Of a DNA stretch of 64,000 nt, positions 7,130 to 16,378 are shown one piece after another (the stretch's first letter is position 1; every line of letters starts with the position of its first letter). The stretch is from an uncultured bacterium (lineage in GTDB: Bacteria; Cyanobacteriota; Vampirovibrionia; Gastranaerophilales; Gastranaerophilaceae). The stretch spans positions 1-64,000 of the forward strand of contig CASFGU010000061.1 in assembly GCA_949294395.1 (NCBI GenBank), written 5' to 3'. Both the position numbers and the translations under genes were made by a program. Under the pieces are notes generated by a model, which was not told the DNA's origin, ran no database searches, and saw only the letters and a list, made by a program, of their open reading frames with translations.

Positions 7130-8686
7130 ATGGAACTTCTGGATAACCTGCGCAAATTTATGCGCGTTGAAAATTTAGACTGTTTGCTTATCAACTCCAC
7201 CAGCGAATTTCTGGTGGAGTATAATTCACTTGAAGAAAATTCACGATTTGTACTGACAGGATTTTCCGGCTCTGTCGGTGATGCTGTTGTTACTTTGGAT
7301 CGTGTGTTTTTGTTTGTTGACGGAAGGTATCACATTCAGGCAGATATGGAAGTTGATAAAAATATTGTTACCGTCGTTAAGCTTCAAACCGGTGAAACAA
7401 TGTTTGATGCTATGCAGAAACTTTTTTCAAAAAATGCAAAACTCGGGCTGAATTCCAAGAAAAATTCTCAAAAACGTGTTGAAAGTCTGCAAAAATTTTT
7501 TGATGTTAAACTTTTTGATTTTGATTTTGTATTGAAAAATGTTCCGCAGCAAAAAGACGAAATAGTTGATGTTGATGAAAAATATACAGGCATGAGTGTG
7601 AGTAAAAAACTTGCGGAAATTTCAAAGAATTTACAGAAAAATGACGCGTTTCTTTTAACAAATCTGGAAGAAGTTTCTTATCTTTTTAATAAACGAGATT
7701 TTTCAAAACCTTATTCGAGTAAAATTATTGCCAAAGCTATTGTTTATCAGGATAGAGCAAGCCTTTTTACAAGAGAAAAAATGAAGGATTTTGAGGCAGA
7801 ATTATCTGCGGTTAAGGGTAAAATTTTTCTCGATAAATCTTCTGTTAATGCCCATGATTTTTTACTTGCCGGAAACCGTGCGGAGGCGGTCGAACAGAGT
7901 CCTGTTCAAAAAATGAAAGCAATAAAAACTGATACTGAACTTGAACATTACAAAGATGCGTTCAAAAAAACTGATATGGCAGTGAGTGCAGTTCGTGACT
8001 TTATTGAAAACAATGATAATATTTCTGAGTTTGATATTGCGCAAAAACTTGAGGAATTTTTTATAAAATTCGGTGCAAAAAGCTTAAGCTTTAAATCAAT
8101 TGTGGCGAAAGATAAAAATTCAGCGCTTGCACATTATTCAAAATGTTTAAAAGATGAAATTGTAAAAGACGGTTCGCTTGTTCTGATTGACTGTGGCGCG
8201 TATTATGAAGGCGGGCTTGCAACTGATATTACGCGGGTTTTTGTTAAAGGAAATCCGTCGGATTTGCACAAAAAAATCTATACAATTGTTCTGAAAACTT
8301 TTTTAAATTGTTTTAATTACAAAAATCCGAAAAACGGATTTGAAATTGATAATTTAGCGCGTGAAATTTTTGCAAAAAATCAGGTTGAAAATTTCGTTTT
8401 TAATCACGGTTTGGGTCACGGTATCGGGGTCAGCGTGCACGAATATCCGCCTAGTTTATCTAAAAATGAAATTGCAAAAACTGAACTTAAAGAAGGGATG
8501 TGTTTTTCAATAGAACCAGGGCTTTACGACAAAAATTATTTCGGTGTAAGACTCGAAAATTCCTGCTATTTTAAAGACGGAAAAATAAATTCTTTTGTCA
8601 ATATGAATTATGAGAAAAAACTGATTGATTTTGGGTTGCTGACTGCGCAGGAAAAGAAATGGCTTTCCGAATTTGAGGTTAAATAA
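7130..8686 (+). CDS. M24-family Xaa-Pro aminopeptidase
   Basis: Dinuclear-metal aminopeptidase that removes an N-terminal residue preceding proline. The N-terminal half has creatinase-like fold features. The C-terminal pita-bread domain carries the metal ligands: LIDCGAYYEGGLATDITRVF (two Asp), NHGLGHGIGVSVHE (His), SIEPGLY (Glu) and GVRLEN (Glu). At 518 aa it resembles the longer, aminopeptidase-P-like branch more than short PepQ enzymes. It sits 2 nt after the parvulin gene and 2 nt before the SpoU methylase gene, clearly in one operon; the proline link with parvulin is suggestive. Confidence 0.9.
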   Translation: MELLDNLRKFMRVENLDCLLINSTSEFLVEYNSLEENSRFVLTGFSGSVGDAVVTLDRVFLFVDGRYHIQADMEVDKNIVTVVKLQTGETMFDAMQKLFSKNAKLGLNSKKNSQKRVESLQKFFDVKLFDFDFVLKNVPQQKDEIVDVDEKYTGMSVSKKLAEISKNLQKNDAFLLTNLEEVSYLFNKRDFSKPYSSKIIAKAIVYQDRASLFTREKMKDFEAELSAVKGKIFLDKSSVNAHDFLLAGNRAEAVEQSPVQKMKAIKTDTELEHYKDAFKKTDMAVSAVRDFIENNDNISEFDIAQKLEEFFIKFGAKSLSFKSIVAKDKNSALAHYSKCLKDEIVKDGSLVLIDCGAYYEGGLATDITRVFVKGNPSDLHKKIYTIVLKTFLNCFNYKNPKNGFEIDNLAREIFAKNQVENFVFNHGLGHGIGVSVHEYPPSLSKNEIAKTELKEGMCFSIEPGLYDKNYFGVRLENSCYFKDGKINSFVNMNYEKKLIDFGLLTAQEKKWLSEFEVK

Positions 8687-8688
8687 AA

Positions 8689-9432
8689 ATGGATATTACA
8701 AGCGTAAATAATGATCAGGTAAAAGATGCCGTGAGGCTTCAGCAAAAAAAATACCGTGACAGTGAAGATAAATTTCTGCTGGAAGGTTTTAAAGCAATTC
8801 AGGAAGCTTTTTATGCAGGGCTAAAAATTGAAAAAGTGTTTGTAATTTTCGGACGAGAAAGTTCGTATTCCTTCTTAAAAGATAAAATTATTTTAACAAC
8901 AGAAGCAGTTATAGAAAAAATTTCAACAACAGAAAGCGCTCCGGATGCGGTTGCTGTTGCTTATAAAAAACATTACAGCAACAATATTTTAAAAGCCGCA
9001 AAAAAAGTTGTTCTTCTGGAAAATGTAAAAGATCTTGGAAATCTTGGAACAATTTTGCGAACCTCTGCCGCGTTCGGTGTTGACGCTGTTATTTTATACG
9101 GGGATTGCGCGGACATGTATAATCCGAAATGCGTTCGTGCTTCTGTCGGAAATCTGTGGAAAATTCCTGTATATAATTTTAAAAATATTGATGATTTAAA
9201 ATTTTTCGAAGATTTTCAGCGGATTGCAACTTTACCGCGCGCAGAAAAGTTTTTAAGGGATTTAAAACCTTCAAAAAAATGCCTTGTAATGTTCGGCTCG
9301 GAAGCGGATGGTCTGAGTGATGAACTTATTAAATTTTCAACAGAGCATGTAAAAATAGAAATGAAAAGTAATGTTGAATCCTTAAATCTTAGTGTTTCAT
9401 GCGCGATTGTTTTATATAAAATTTTTATTTAA
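8689..9432 (+). CDS. TrmH/SpoU-family RNA 2'-O-methyltransferase
   Basis: SAM-dependent ribose methyltransferase acting on rRNA or tRNA. All three SpoU motifs are visible: ENVKDLGNLGTILRTSAAFG with the catalytic Arg, VMFGSEADGLSD, and VESLNLSVSCAIVLY. The N-terminal 100 residues form the L30e-like RNA-binding domain (DKFLLEGFKAIQEA). The substrate position cannot be told from sequence. Third gene of the parvulin-M24-SpoU operon. Confidence 0.9.
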   Translation: MDITSVNNDQVKDAVRLQQKKYRDSEDKFLLEGFKAIQEAFYAGLKIEKVFVIFGRESSYSFLKDKIILTTEAVIEKISTTESAPDAVAVAYKKHYSNNILKAAKKVVLLENVKDLGNLGTILRTSAAFGVDAVILYGDCADMYNPKCVRASVGNLWKIPVYNFKNIDDLKFFEDFQRIATLPRAEKFLRDLKPSKKCLVMFGSEADGLSDELIKFSTEHVKIEMKSNVESLNLSVSCAIVLYKIFI

Positions 9433-9491
9433 TATTGTAAAATTGCAGCCGGATTAAAATTTATAATTCGTTTTTATAGTAAAATATTCTT

Positions 9492-10886
9492 ATGGATATT
9501 TTGGAAGTTAAAAAAATCTGGAGTGATGTAAAAGCGGAATTAAGGACAACTATCCCCGACCATGCTTATTATACCTGGATTGATTCAATGGAGGCTTCAG
9601 GATTTGATAATGATACGTTTTCTATCTTAACAGTCCATGCTATGGCCGTGCAGATTGTCCGCCAGAATTATTTTAACAAAATTAATGAAGCATTTAAAAA
9701 AGTTCTCGGAAAAGAAGTTGAAATTACCATAAATTATGATGATGATTTAGCAAAAAAATACGAAAAGGCAAAGAAAAAAGAAAGTGCAAAGCCGCGTTCA
9801 ATTATTCCTGTTGAGAATACAGAAACAAAGGTCATGGATAATCTTGCGCAGATGCAGTCTTTTTCCAACCTGAATTTGAAATATAAATTTGAAAATTTTG
9901 TTGTAGGAGAAAACAGCAGGTTTGCACATGCCGTTGCATATTCTGTTGCGCAAAATCCTGCAAAAAAATATAATCCGCTTTTTATCTACGGAGCTTCAGG
10001 CCTCGGCAAAACCCATCTTATGCAGGCAATCGGTCACTATATTATTTTCAATAAACCAAAATTACGCGTAAGATATATTAAAACAGAAGAATATATGAAT
10101 GAACTTATCAAAAATCTTCAGCAGGGCGGAGACAGAAACGGAAGGATGGATAAGTTTCGCGAAAAATACAGAAATATTGATGTGCTTTTGATTGATGATA
10201 TTCAGTTTCTGGAATCAAAGACACGAACCATGGAAGAAATTTTTCACACTTTCGACAGCCTTTTGAATAAAAATAAACAGATTGTAATAACCTCGGACAG
10301 GCTTCCAAAAGATATTCCGACACTTCCTGACAGAATGCGAACCCGTTTTGAGATGGGGCTTGTAGTTGATATTACCCCGCCGGATTTTGAAACAAGAGTT
10401 GCAATTTTGAAAAATCTTGCAGAACAAATTTCGTTGCATGCGGATTTTAGTGTTTTTGAATATATTGCAAATAATTTTGTAAATAATGTAAGAGAACTTG
10501 AGGGCGCATTTAATAAGGTTAGTGCTTACGCAGATATTGAACAGGTTGAAGTTACACTTGAACTTGCTAAAAAAGTTCTTCACTGCGAGGATGTAAAAAA
10601 AGAAATTACAATAGAAGATGTTGCGCGTGCCTCTGCTGATTATTTCGGCGTAACCGTATCTGATTTTCTAAGTTCATCACGCAGCCAGAAAATCTCCGGT
10701 GCAAGACATGTGGCGGTTTATCTTTCAAGAGAAATTACCGAAAAAAGTTTTGAAAATATTGCTGAATTTTTTAATAAAAAACACACGACCATGCTCTATT
10801 CTTACGAAAAAATTAAAAATGATTTAAAAACTAATCGTGAACTTGAAAGATCTGTTAACGAAATAAAAAATTTATTGAAAAAATAA
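9492..10886 (+). CDS. dnaA: Chromosomal replication initiator DnaA
   Basis: AAA+ initiator that binds DnaA boxes and opens oriC. The four-domain layout is visible: N-terminal helicase-loading domain (1-80), short charged linker, AAA+ domain with Walker A GASGLGKTH (167-175), Walker B LLIDDIQFL and sensor TSDRLP, and C-terminal DNA-binding domain with SSRSQKISGARHVAVYL and KKHTTMLYSYEKI. At 464 aa it has the normal length. No consensus DnaA-box cluster (TTATCCACA) is seen in the 59-bp gap upstream or around the gene, and neighbours are not dnaN/recF, so oriC is probably elsewhere. Confidence 0.98.
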   Translation: MDILEVKKIWSDVKAELRTTIPDHAYYTWIDSMEASGFDNDTFSILTVHAMAVQIVRQNYFNKINEAFKKVLGKEVEITINYDDDLAKKYEKAKKKESAKPRSIIPVENTETKVMDNLAQMQSFSNLNLKYKFENFVVGENSRFAHAVAYSVAQNPAKKYNPLFIYGASGLGKTHLMQAIGHYIIFNKPKLRVRYIKTEEYMNELIKNLQQGGDRNGRMDKFREKYRNIDVLLIDDIQFLESKTRTMEEIFHTFDSLLNKNKQIVITSDRLPKDIPTLPDRMRTRFEMGLVVDITPPDFETRVAILKNLAEQISLHADFSVFEYIANNFVNNVRELEGAFNKVSAYADIEQVEVTLELAKKVLHCEDVKKEITIEDVARASADYFGVTVSDFLSSSRSQKISGARHVAVYLSREITEKSFENIAEFFNKKHTTMLYSYEKIKNDLKTNRELERSVNEIKNLLKK

Positions 10887-10902
10887 AGGAAATTTTTGAA
10901 AA

Positions 10903-11520
10903 ATGTACGACTATATTAAAGGTATTTTATCTTCAAAAACTTGTACTTCAAGAGGGTGCTCCATTACGGTAGAAGCCGGCGGTATCGGCTATCTTGCAGA
11001 AACCTCCGCACGTGATTTTTCAGAGTTCGGACAGTGCGGCGACATGGTAAAAATTTATACGGTTTTAATTCACAGAGAAGACAAAATGAGTCTTTGCGGA
11101 TTTTTGCACAAAGAGGACAGGGATATTTTTAATATTTTAACGTCTGTTTCAGGTGTAGGAAGCAAGATGGCGCTTACGCTTCTTGACGAATTTCAATCGT
11201 CCGAACTTATCGGTTTTGTGATTGGGGGTGACTATAAAGAATTAACAAGAGCAAAAGGTGTCGGGCCGAAGCTTGCGCAAAAAATTATTCTTGAATTAAA
11301 AGATAAATTAATGAACTTTAAACAGTCAGAACCTATAGAAATTAAATCAGTAAAAATTCAAAATTCTCAGGCTGTTGATGATGCCCAGACAGTCCTGCTG
11401 TCGCTGGGTTACGAACGCGATGAAATTAAAAACGCAATGTCAAAAGCCGCTGTAAATTTGAAAGAAAATTCTTCTGCGGAAGATATATTGAAAGAAACTT
11501 TAAAAATTCTCTCAATTTAA
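10903..11520 (+). CDS. ruvA: Holliday junction DNA helicase subunit RuvA
   Basis: RuvA tetramers bind four-way junctions and load the RuvB motor for branch migration. An N-terminal OB domain begins MYDYIKGIL, with LHREDKMSLCGFL-type strands. Tandem helix-hairpin-helix motifs (VSGVGSKMALTLL and AKGVGPKLAQKIILELKDK) follow, and a C-terminal RuvB-binding domain ends the protein (about 155-205). It lies 16 nt after dnaA, so is probably co-transcribed. ruvB and ruvC are not in the window. Confidence 0.97.
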   Translation: MYDYIKGILSSKTCTSRGCSITVEAGGIGYLAETSARDFSEFGQCGDMVKIYTVLIHREDKMSLCGFLHKEDRDIFNILTSVSGVGSKMALTLLDEFQSSELIGFVIGGDYKELTRAKGVGPKLAQKIILELKDKLMNFKQSEPIEIKSVKIQNSQAVDDAQTVLLSLGYERDEIKNAMSKAAVNLKENSSAEDILKETLKILSI

Positions 11521-11599
11521 CAAAAAAACCATTATTTAGTGGATGTTATTTAAAATAAATTTATTTATATTGTTTTCTATACAAAACCAAGGAGGTCCT

Positions 11600-12154
11600 A
11601 TGAAAAAAGATTACGAACAGATTATTAGCAATTACAACGGCGGAGATTTAGATTTGTCCGGCTGCACAATCAAAAAATTGGAACTTGACCATGTTGACGG
11701 CAGTTTGAATTTGACAAAATGTGTTATTGACAAATTAGTTATCGGCTGGGTTAGCGGAACTTTGAACATGACAGGTGCAGATATTAAAAATATCGAAAAT
11801 CCTATCGATGCTCAAACTGTTATTATGACAGGTACAAAAGTTAAAAAATTACCTGCTCACATCTACACAGACAGCTTAACTATTGAAAAGAGCAACATCA
11901 CAAAATTAAACACAGATTTAAGAGCTAACACTTTGAACATCAGAAGCACTAAACTTGAACAGTTCCCTAAAGATGTTACAGTTAACACTCTTATTGTTGA
12001 CGCTAAAACAGCAAGAAATCTTCCGTTATCAACCATCAGACAGTGCAATTATATTGATATAGATGGTACTGTTTACTCTCAGGGCAATGTTAGCGGTTTT
12101 AATTTCTGCAGCGTAACTTCAGAAGTTTCTGAAAACAATATGTGTGCTGTGTAA
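11600..12154 (+). CDS. Hypothetical solenoid-like repeat protein
   Basis: Unrecognised 184-residue protein. The start is fixed by a near-ideal AAGGAGGT 7 nt before the ATG, and a terminator follows, so this is probably a well-expressed single gene. The sequence is a run of short strand-turn repeats of about 20 residues (LDLSGCTIKKLEL, LNLTKCVIDKLVI, LNMTGADIKNIE, LNIRSTKLEQFP) with an L-x-L/N pattern, as in bactofilin-like or leucine-rich solenoids. There is no signal peptide; three Cys lie in the last 36 residues. A right-handed beta-solenoid or short LRR fold is inferred. Confidence 0.75.
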   Translation: MKKDYEQIISNYNGGDLDLSGCTIKKLELDHVDGSLNLTKCVIDKLVIGWVSGTLNMTGADIKNIENPIDAQTVIMTGTKVKKLPAHIYTDSLTIEKSNITKLNTDLRANTLNIRSTKLEQFPKDVTVNTLIVDAKTARNLPLSTIRQCNYIDIDGTVYSQGNVSGFNFCSVTSEVSENNMCAV

Positions 12155-12180
12155 GTAATTAGTTAATTTAAGAAACTGTG

Positions 12181-12214
12181 AAGAACCTTCAAAAATTTTT
12201 GAAGGTTCTTTGTT
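12181..12214. terminator. Perfect-palindrome bidirectional terminator
   Basis: A 15-bp perfect stem (AAGAACCTTCAAAAA and its complement, 12181-12210) followed by TGTT. It separates the solenoid gene from the convergent prepilin peptidase gene and can serve both. Confidence 0.85.
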
Positions 12215-12245
12215 ATTATTTAATTTTTAAAAGAAGCGGAAGAAA

Positions 12246-13229
12246 TTATATTAAAAGCATTATCAATCCCGCTAAAGCAAGCGCCGGCCCGAACGGAAGA
12301 TACGTAAATTCATCAGGATTTTTTAAACCCTGAATAACCTTCCAGCAGGCAAAAATTCCAAGAATACAAAGTACCACTGCCGCAATTACAAGGATTATAA
12401 AATTTTCAATACTGTGTTGTGAAAAATAAAAAATTCCGGCATAAGCAAAGAATGCAATTAATGAAATTAAAACTGAATATTCTTTTTTTATAATCAGTTT
12501 TTTCATAAATACCGGCAGCGTAAATAAAAGTTGAATTCCAACACTGAGTGCAAGAATAATTAAAACATCAATCAATCCGAATACGGCGCCTAAGCCTGCT
12601 GCAATAAATGTATCGCCCTCTCCGAAGGCTCGTGTTCCCGCTATAAGATAACCTGCTCTTGACGCAATTTCCATAATTAATGCTGCTGCAATCATCCCGA
12701 GTACAGAAGATGTAAGCGGATTGTTCAAAAGCCATTCAGGTGTTATGGAAAATCCGAAAAGCGAGTTGTGTGCATTGATTATTTGCAGCACGGTAAGATA
12801 TATTCCATAAACTATTCCGAGTCCGGCAAGAATATATGTGTGCACATCAAATACAACCCGTTCTTTTATATCTGTGACCGACATTACAATCAGCATTGAT
12901 GCAATTGCTGCCGCAAAAAATGCGTCAACTCTTGTTCCGTATTTAAAAAATATTGCAACAAATATTACACCCGTAATGAATTCCACAATCGGGTACTGGA
13001 AACTAATTTTTTCTTTGCAAAACCAGCATTTGCCGCCTAAAAGTAAAAATGAAAGTACCGGTATATTATGCCACCATTTTAATTTGTTGTGGCACTTCGG
13101 ACATTTTGAAGGCGGAAGAACAATGGATTCTCCGCTGAATGCTCTTAATATAACAACATTTAAAAAGCTGCCTATAATTGCTCCAAATGCAAATATAAAC
13201 AGTATAAGTACAATTAATGAAACAGGCAT
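12246..13229 (-). CDS. pilD: Prepilin peptidase (type IV leader peptidase, A24A)
   Basis: Membrane aspartyl protease that cuts prepilin leaders and methylates the new N-terminus; the obvious partner of the three pilin-like genes here. The cytosolic N-terminal domain has the two-CxxC zinc motif (CPKCHNK...CWFCKEK). The catalytic aspartates are in VTDIKERVV and FGEGDTF (GxGD class). About eight hydrophobic helices are present. The ATG with GGGAG upstream was taken as start; a TTG four codons earlier overlaps the sigma factor stop and is the alternative. It is co-transcribed with the sigma factor. Confidence 0.93.
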   Translation of the reverse strand: MPVSLIVLILFIFAFGAIIGSFLNVVILRAFSGESIVLPPSKCPKCHNKLKWWHNIPVLSFLLLGGKCWFCKEKISFQYPIVEFITGVIFVAIFFKYGTRVDAFFAAAIASMLIVMSVTDIKERVVFDVHTYILAGLGIVYGIYLTVLQIINAHNSLFGFSITPEWLLNNPLTSSVLGMIAAALIMEIASRAGYLIAGTRAFGEGDTFIAAGLGAVFGLIDVLIILALSVGIQLLFTLPVFMKKLIIKKEYSVLISLIAFFAYAGIFYFSQHSIENFIILVIAAVVLCILGIFACWKVIQGLKNPDEFTYLPFGPALALAGLIMLLI

Positions 13230-13237
13230 ATTCTCCC

Positions 13238-14017
13238 TCAATTCTCGTTATGTTTTATCATTTCATACATCTTATTTAAAGCTTTTTTAATCCGTCTTGA
13301 AACCTGCATCTGCGACATGTTCATTCTCTCTGATATTTCACGCTGGTTTAAATCTTCATAAAAACTCAGTTCAATAACTTCTTTCAAGTCCGGCGGAAGT
13401 TTTTCTATTGTGCTGGCCAGCATAATTCTGTTTTCGTAAGAGTTCAAAAATTCCTGATAATCTTCCGACGGAATTTTATCTATCAAAAAAGTGTCATCGT
13501 TATCACTTGTTACAGTCTGGTCGAGTGAAACAGTATTTTTGCAAAGTTCAATGTCTGAAACCTCTTTAATCTTTTCAGCAGATAAATTAAGATAGTCCGC
13601 AATCTGTTCTATGGAAGGATCTTCAATCCCCATATTTTTAAGTTTTTTCTTTGCTGAATGAACCTTGAAAAGCAGTTCCTGAATTTCCCGCGGGGTTTTT
13701 ATCAAGGAAGCTTTGTCCCTCAGGTAGTGGCGGATTTCGCCTTTAATAAAATAGGTTGCGTACGTGGTAAATCTGGTGTTCATATCAGGTTTATAAAACT
13801 CAATTGCTTTTACAAGTCCGAGAGAGCCGACCTGTATTAAATCTTCATGTGACACCCCTGACTGCATAGCAATGGATATGGCAATACTTTTTACAAGATC
13901 CATGGATTTTTCAACTATACTCAAATGCAGCATACGCTTTTTCTTTTCGTCAGTGCATTCTTTATAAGAGGATAGCAGAGTATCTATATCTTTATTTTGT
14001 TTTGTTTTACCTTTCAA
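13238..14017 (-). CDS. Sigma-70 family factor, SigF/SigB-like group 3
   Basis: RNA polymerase sigma factor with region 2 (DLIQVGSLGLVKAIEFYKPD, then FTTYATYFIKGEIRHYLRD), region 3 (IEDPSIEQIADYLNLSAEKI) and region 4 (REISERMNMSQMQVSRRIKKAL). It lacks region 1.1 and the long non-conserved region of housekeeping sigmas, so it is a group 3 factor. The start was set at a TTG 7 nt after GGAGA; the longer ATG frame has a non-conserved head and no ribosome site. It is transcribed with pilD. In cyanobacteria SigF controls pilus genes, so the pairing suggests pilus regulation (inference). No anti-sigma gene is adjacent. Confidence 0.9.
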   Translation of the reverse strand: MKGKTKQNKDIDTLLSSYKECTDEKKKRMLHLSIVEKSMDLVKSIAISIAMQSGVSHEDLIQVGSLGLVKAIEFYKPDMNTRFTTYATYFIKGEIRHYLRDKASLIKTPREIQELLFKVHSAKKKLKNMGIEDPSIEQIADYLNLSAEKIKEVSDIELCKNTVSLDQTVTSDNDDTFLIDKIPSEDYQEFLNSYENRIMLASTIEKLPPDLKEVIELSFYEDLNQREISERMNMSQMQVSRRIKKALNKMYEMIKHNEN

Positions 14018-14158
14018 AAAAATCTCCAATCCTACATTCAAATTATAGCACAATAGAGGTTTTGTGTAAAAATACTTAAATTTAATTAATATTTTCATTG
14101 CCGGAAAAATTTTTGTGATATAGTTTTAGAATAGAATGAAGGTTTGGAGTATTAGATT

Positions 14159-14440
14159 ATGATTAGCATAAAAGATGTAGAACATGTTGCAAAGTTAGCA
14201 AGATTAGAGCTTACAGAAGATGAAAAGGAGCTGTATACAAAACAACTGGGTGATGTTTTGAAGTATGTTGACCAGATGAACGAGGTTGACACTTCCTCGG
14301 TTAAGCCTATGACTCAGGTGATTGATTTTGTGAACGTTATGCGTGATGACAAAGTTGTTTATGAATATACAAAAGAAGAATTAATGGCTAACGCACCTGA
14401 GGCTGAGGACGGCTTTTTTAAAGTTCCTAAAATTAATTAA
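14159..14440 (+). CDS. gatC: Asp/Glu-tRNA amidotransferase subunit C
   Basis: Small subunit that stabilises GatA in the GatCAB complex, which converts misacylated Glu-tRNA(Gln) or Asp-tRNA(Asn). It has the typical 93-residue length with ISIKDVEHVAKLARLELTED at the start and a C-terminal stretch ending AEDGFFKVPKI. GGAG lies upstream of the ATG and a terminator follows closely. gatA and gatB are not in the window, so the complex is encoded at scattered sites. Confidence 0.95.
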   Translation: MISIKDVEHVAKLARLELTEDEKELYTKQLGDVLKYVDQMNEVDTSSVKPMTQVIDFVNVMRDDKVVYEYTKEELMANAPEAEDGFFKVPKIN

Positions 14441-14447
14441 ATTTTTT

Positions 14448-14473
14448 CTCCCGCAAATTCTGCGGGAGTTCTT
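14448..14473 (+). terminator. Terminator after gatC
   Basis: CTCCCGCA-AATTC-TGCGGGAG followed by TTCTTCG; perfect 8-bp GC-rich stem. Confidence 0.8.
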
Positions 14474-14508
14474 CGTTAAACGTGAATTAGAATAGATCGG
14501 GGTTAGAT

Positions 14509-16110
14509 ATGACAAAGTATATTTTTATAACAGGCGGTGTAGTTAGTTCTCTCGGTAAAGGTATTATTGCAGCCTCTCTAGGACGACTTTTGAGATCAAG
14601 AGGATATTCTGTAATTAATCAGAAATTTGATCCGTATATAAATGTTGATCCCGGCACAATGAGTCCTTTCCAGCACGGTGAAGTTTTTGTAACCGATGAT
14701 GGTGCGGAAACTGATTTAGACCTCGGTCACTACGAAAGATTCACAGATACTAATCTCGGCAAATACAATAACGTAACCTCCGGAAGCGTTTATCAGACCG
14801 TTATAGAAAAGGAACGTCGCGGGGATTATCTTGGGGCAACTGTTCAGGTTATCCCGCATATTACAAACGAGATTAAATCAAGAATTGCGGGTGCTTCAAA
14901 ACAGTTTAAACCCGATTTTCAGATAATAGAAATCGGCGGCACCATAGGCGATATTGAAAGTTTGCCGTTTATAGAATCCATCAGACAGTTTAAGACAGAA
15001 GCCGGTATAGGAAATGCAATTTCCATCCACACAACACTTCTTCCTTACCTGCCGACATCGGGCGAATTAAAAACAAAACCGTCTCAGCATAGTGTTCAGG
15101 TTCTGAGAAGCTACGGTATCCAGCCGGAAATTCTTGTCTGCCGTACAACAAAACCTATTCCTAAAACTGAAAAAGAAAAATTAGCGCTTTTCTGTTCCGT
15201 TCCGAAAGACGCTGTTATCGAGTGCAGGGATATGAAAAGTATTTATGAGGTTCCTCTTGCGCTTGAAGAACAAAATCTTGCAGGAGTCGTCCTCGATATG
15301 CTCAGAATGGAAAATAAAAAGGCGGATTTAAGCAGCTGGGTTAAGCTTGTTGAAAACATTAAAAATCCGAAAGGTTCTATCAGGGTTGCTATTGCCGGTA
15401 AATATACAAAGCTTTCTGATGCTTACATATCTGTTGTGGAAGCTCTAAAACACGCAGGATATGCTGACGATGTTAAGGTTGAGATAAAATGGATTAACTC
15501 TGAGGAATGTCTTGATTATCAGTCATGCAAAGAGTTGATGAAAGATGTTCAGGCGGTTGTAGTTCCGGGAGGGTTCGGTGTTCGTGGAATTGAGGGAAAA
15601 CTTAACGTAATCCGTTATGCAAGAGAACATAATGTTCCGTTTTTGGGCTTGTGTCTTGGCATGCAGTGTGCTGTTATTGAATATGCAAGAAATGTTGCAG
15701 GAATTAAGGATGCAAATTCAAAAGAATTTGATGAAAACGCACAGCATCCGGTAATTGATTTAATGCTGGAGCAGAAAAATGTTCACGGATATGGCGGAAC
15801 AATTCGATTAGGCGCTTATGATTGTGTTTTGAAAAAAGGTTCAAAAGCCCAGAAAGCTTACGGGAAAGATAAAATCTCTGAGCGTCACCGCCACAGATAT
15901 GAAGTTAACAATGAGTATTTAAAACAGATTGAAGAGGCAGGACTTGTGTTTTCCGGCATGTCGCCTGACGGAATGCTTGCGGAAATAGTAGAACTCCCGA
16001 AACTTGACTGGTTTGTGGCATCCCAGTTCCATCCTGAGTTTAAATCACGTCCGGAAAGGCCGCATCCGCTTTTTAAAGGGCTTATAGACGCTGCCGTAAA
16101 AAGAAAATAG
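14509..16110 (+). CDS. pyrG: CTP synthase
   Basis: Glutamine-dependent amination of UTP to CTP, the last step of pyrimidine nucleotide synthesis. The N-terminal synthetase domain starts [17 protein letters not shown] and carries [20 protein letters not shown]. The C-terminal class I glutaminase has GGFGVRG, the nucleophile Cys in FLGLCLGMQ and the His/Glu pair in [11 protein letters not shown]. Length 533 is normal. It has its own ribosome site and follows the gatC terminator, so it is probably a separate unit. Confidence 0.98.
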   Translation: MTKYIFITGGVVSSLGKGIIAASLGRLLRSRGYSVINQKFDPYINVDPGTMSPFQHGEVFVTDDGAETDLDLGHYERFTDTNLGKYNNVTSGSVYQTVIEKERRGDYLGATVQVIPHITNEIKSRIAGASKQFKPDFQIIEIGGTIGDIESLPFIESIRQFKTEAGIGNAISIHTTLLPYLPTSGELKTKPSQHSVQVLRSYGIQPEILVCRTTKPIPKTEKEKLALFCSVPKDAVIECRDMKSIYEVPLALEEQNLAGVVLDMLRMENKKADLSSWVKLVENIKNPKGSIRVAIAGKYTKLSDAYISVVEALKHAGYADDVKVEIKWINSEECLDYQSCKELMKDVQAVVVPGGFGVRGIEGKLNVIRYAREHNVPFLGLCLGMQCAVIEYARNVAGIKDANSKEFDENAQHPVIDLMLEQKNVHGYGGTIRLGAYDCVLKKGSKAQKAYGKDKISERHRHRYEVNNEYLKQIEEAGLVFSGMSPDGMLAEIVELPKLDWFVASQFHPEFKSRPERPHPLFKGLIDAAVKRK

Positions 16111-16316
16111 TTTTGACAGGGTGAGATGACAGGTTAGCAGTTTCAATACTGAAAACATCGCTAAATAATCAGGTTTTTAGAACTGTGAATTGCGGTTTAC
16201 ATGCTGATATTTTGAATTTATGCGATAGTTTACACAATGTACTCAAATACAGCCCTGCAGAGCATGTTTTTACGAAGCGAACCGGAATTTTTGTCATAAA
16301 TTCCGGAAAATTTTTA

Positions 16317-16345
16317 TTGACTACGGGTATTGTTCGTTGTATCTT
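16317..16345 (+). promoter_or_regulatory. Promoter of the MFS transporter gene
   Basis: TTGACT, 17-nt spacer, TATCTT, with a predicted start near 16352. This lies downstream of an in-frame TTG at 16337 and so supports the ATG at 16379 as the real start. The rest of the 270-nt gap after pyrG holds one small hairpin (CCGGAATTTTTGTCATAAATTCCGG region, about 16281) and no gene. Confidence 0.55.
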
Positions 16346-16378
16346 TATAAGGCACTGAGTTTATTTGGGGAATGTCCA

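Noticed and set aside
9433-9491. Possible oriC next to dnaA
   Set aside because: No DnaA-box cluster or AT-rich unwinding element of useful size; neighbours are not dnaN, recF or gyrB.
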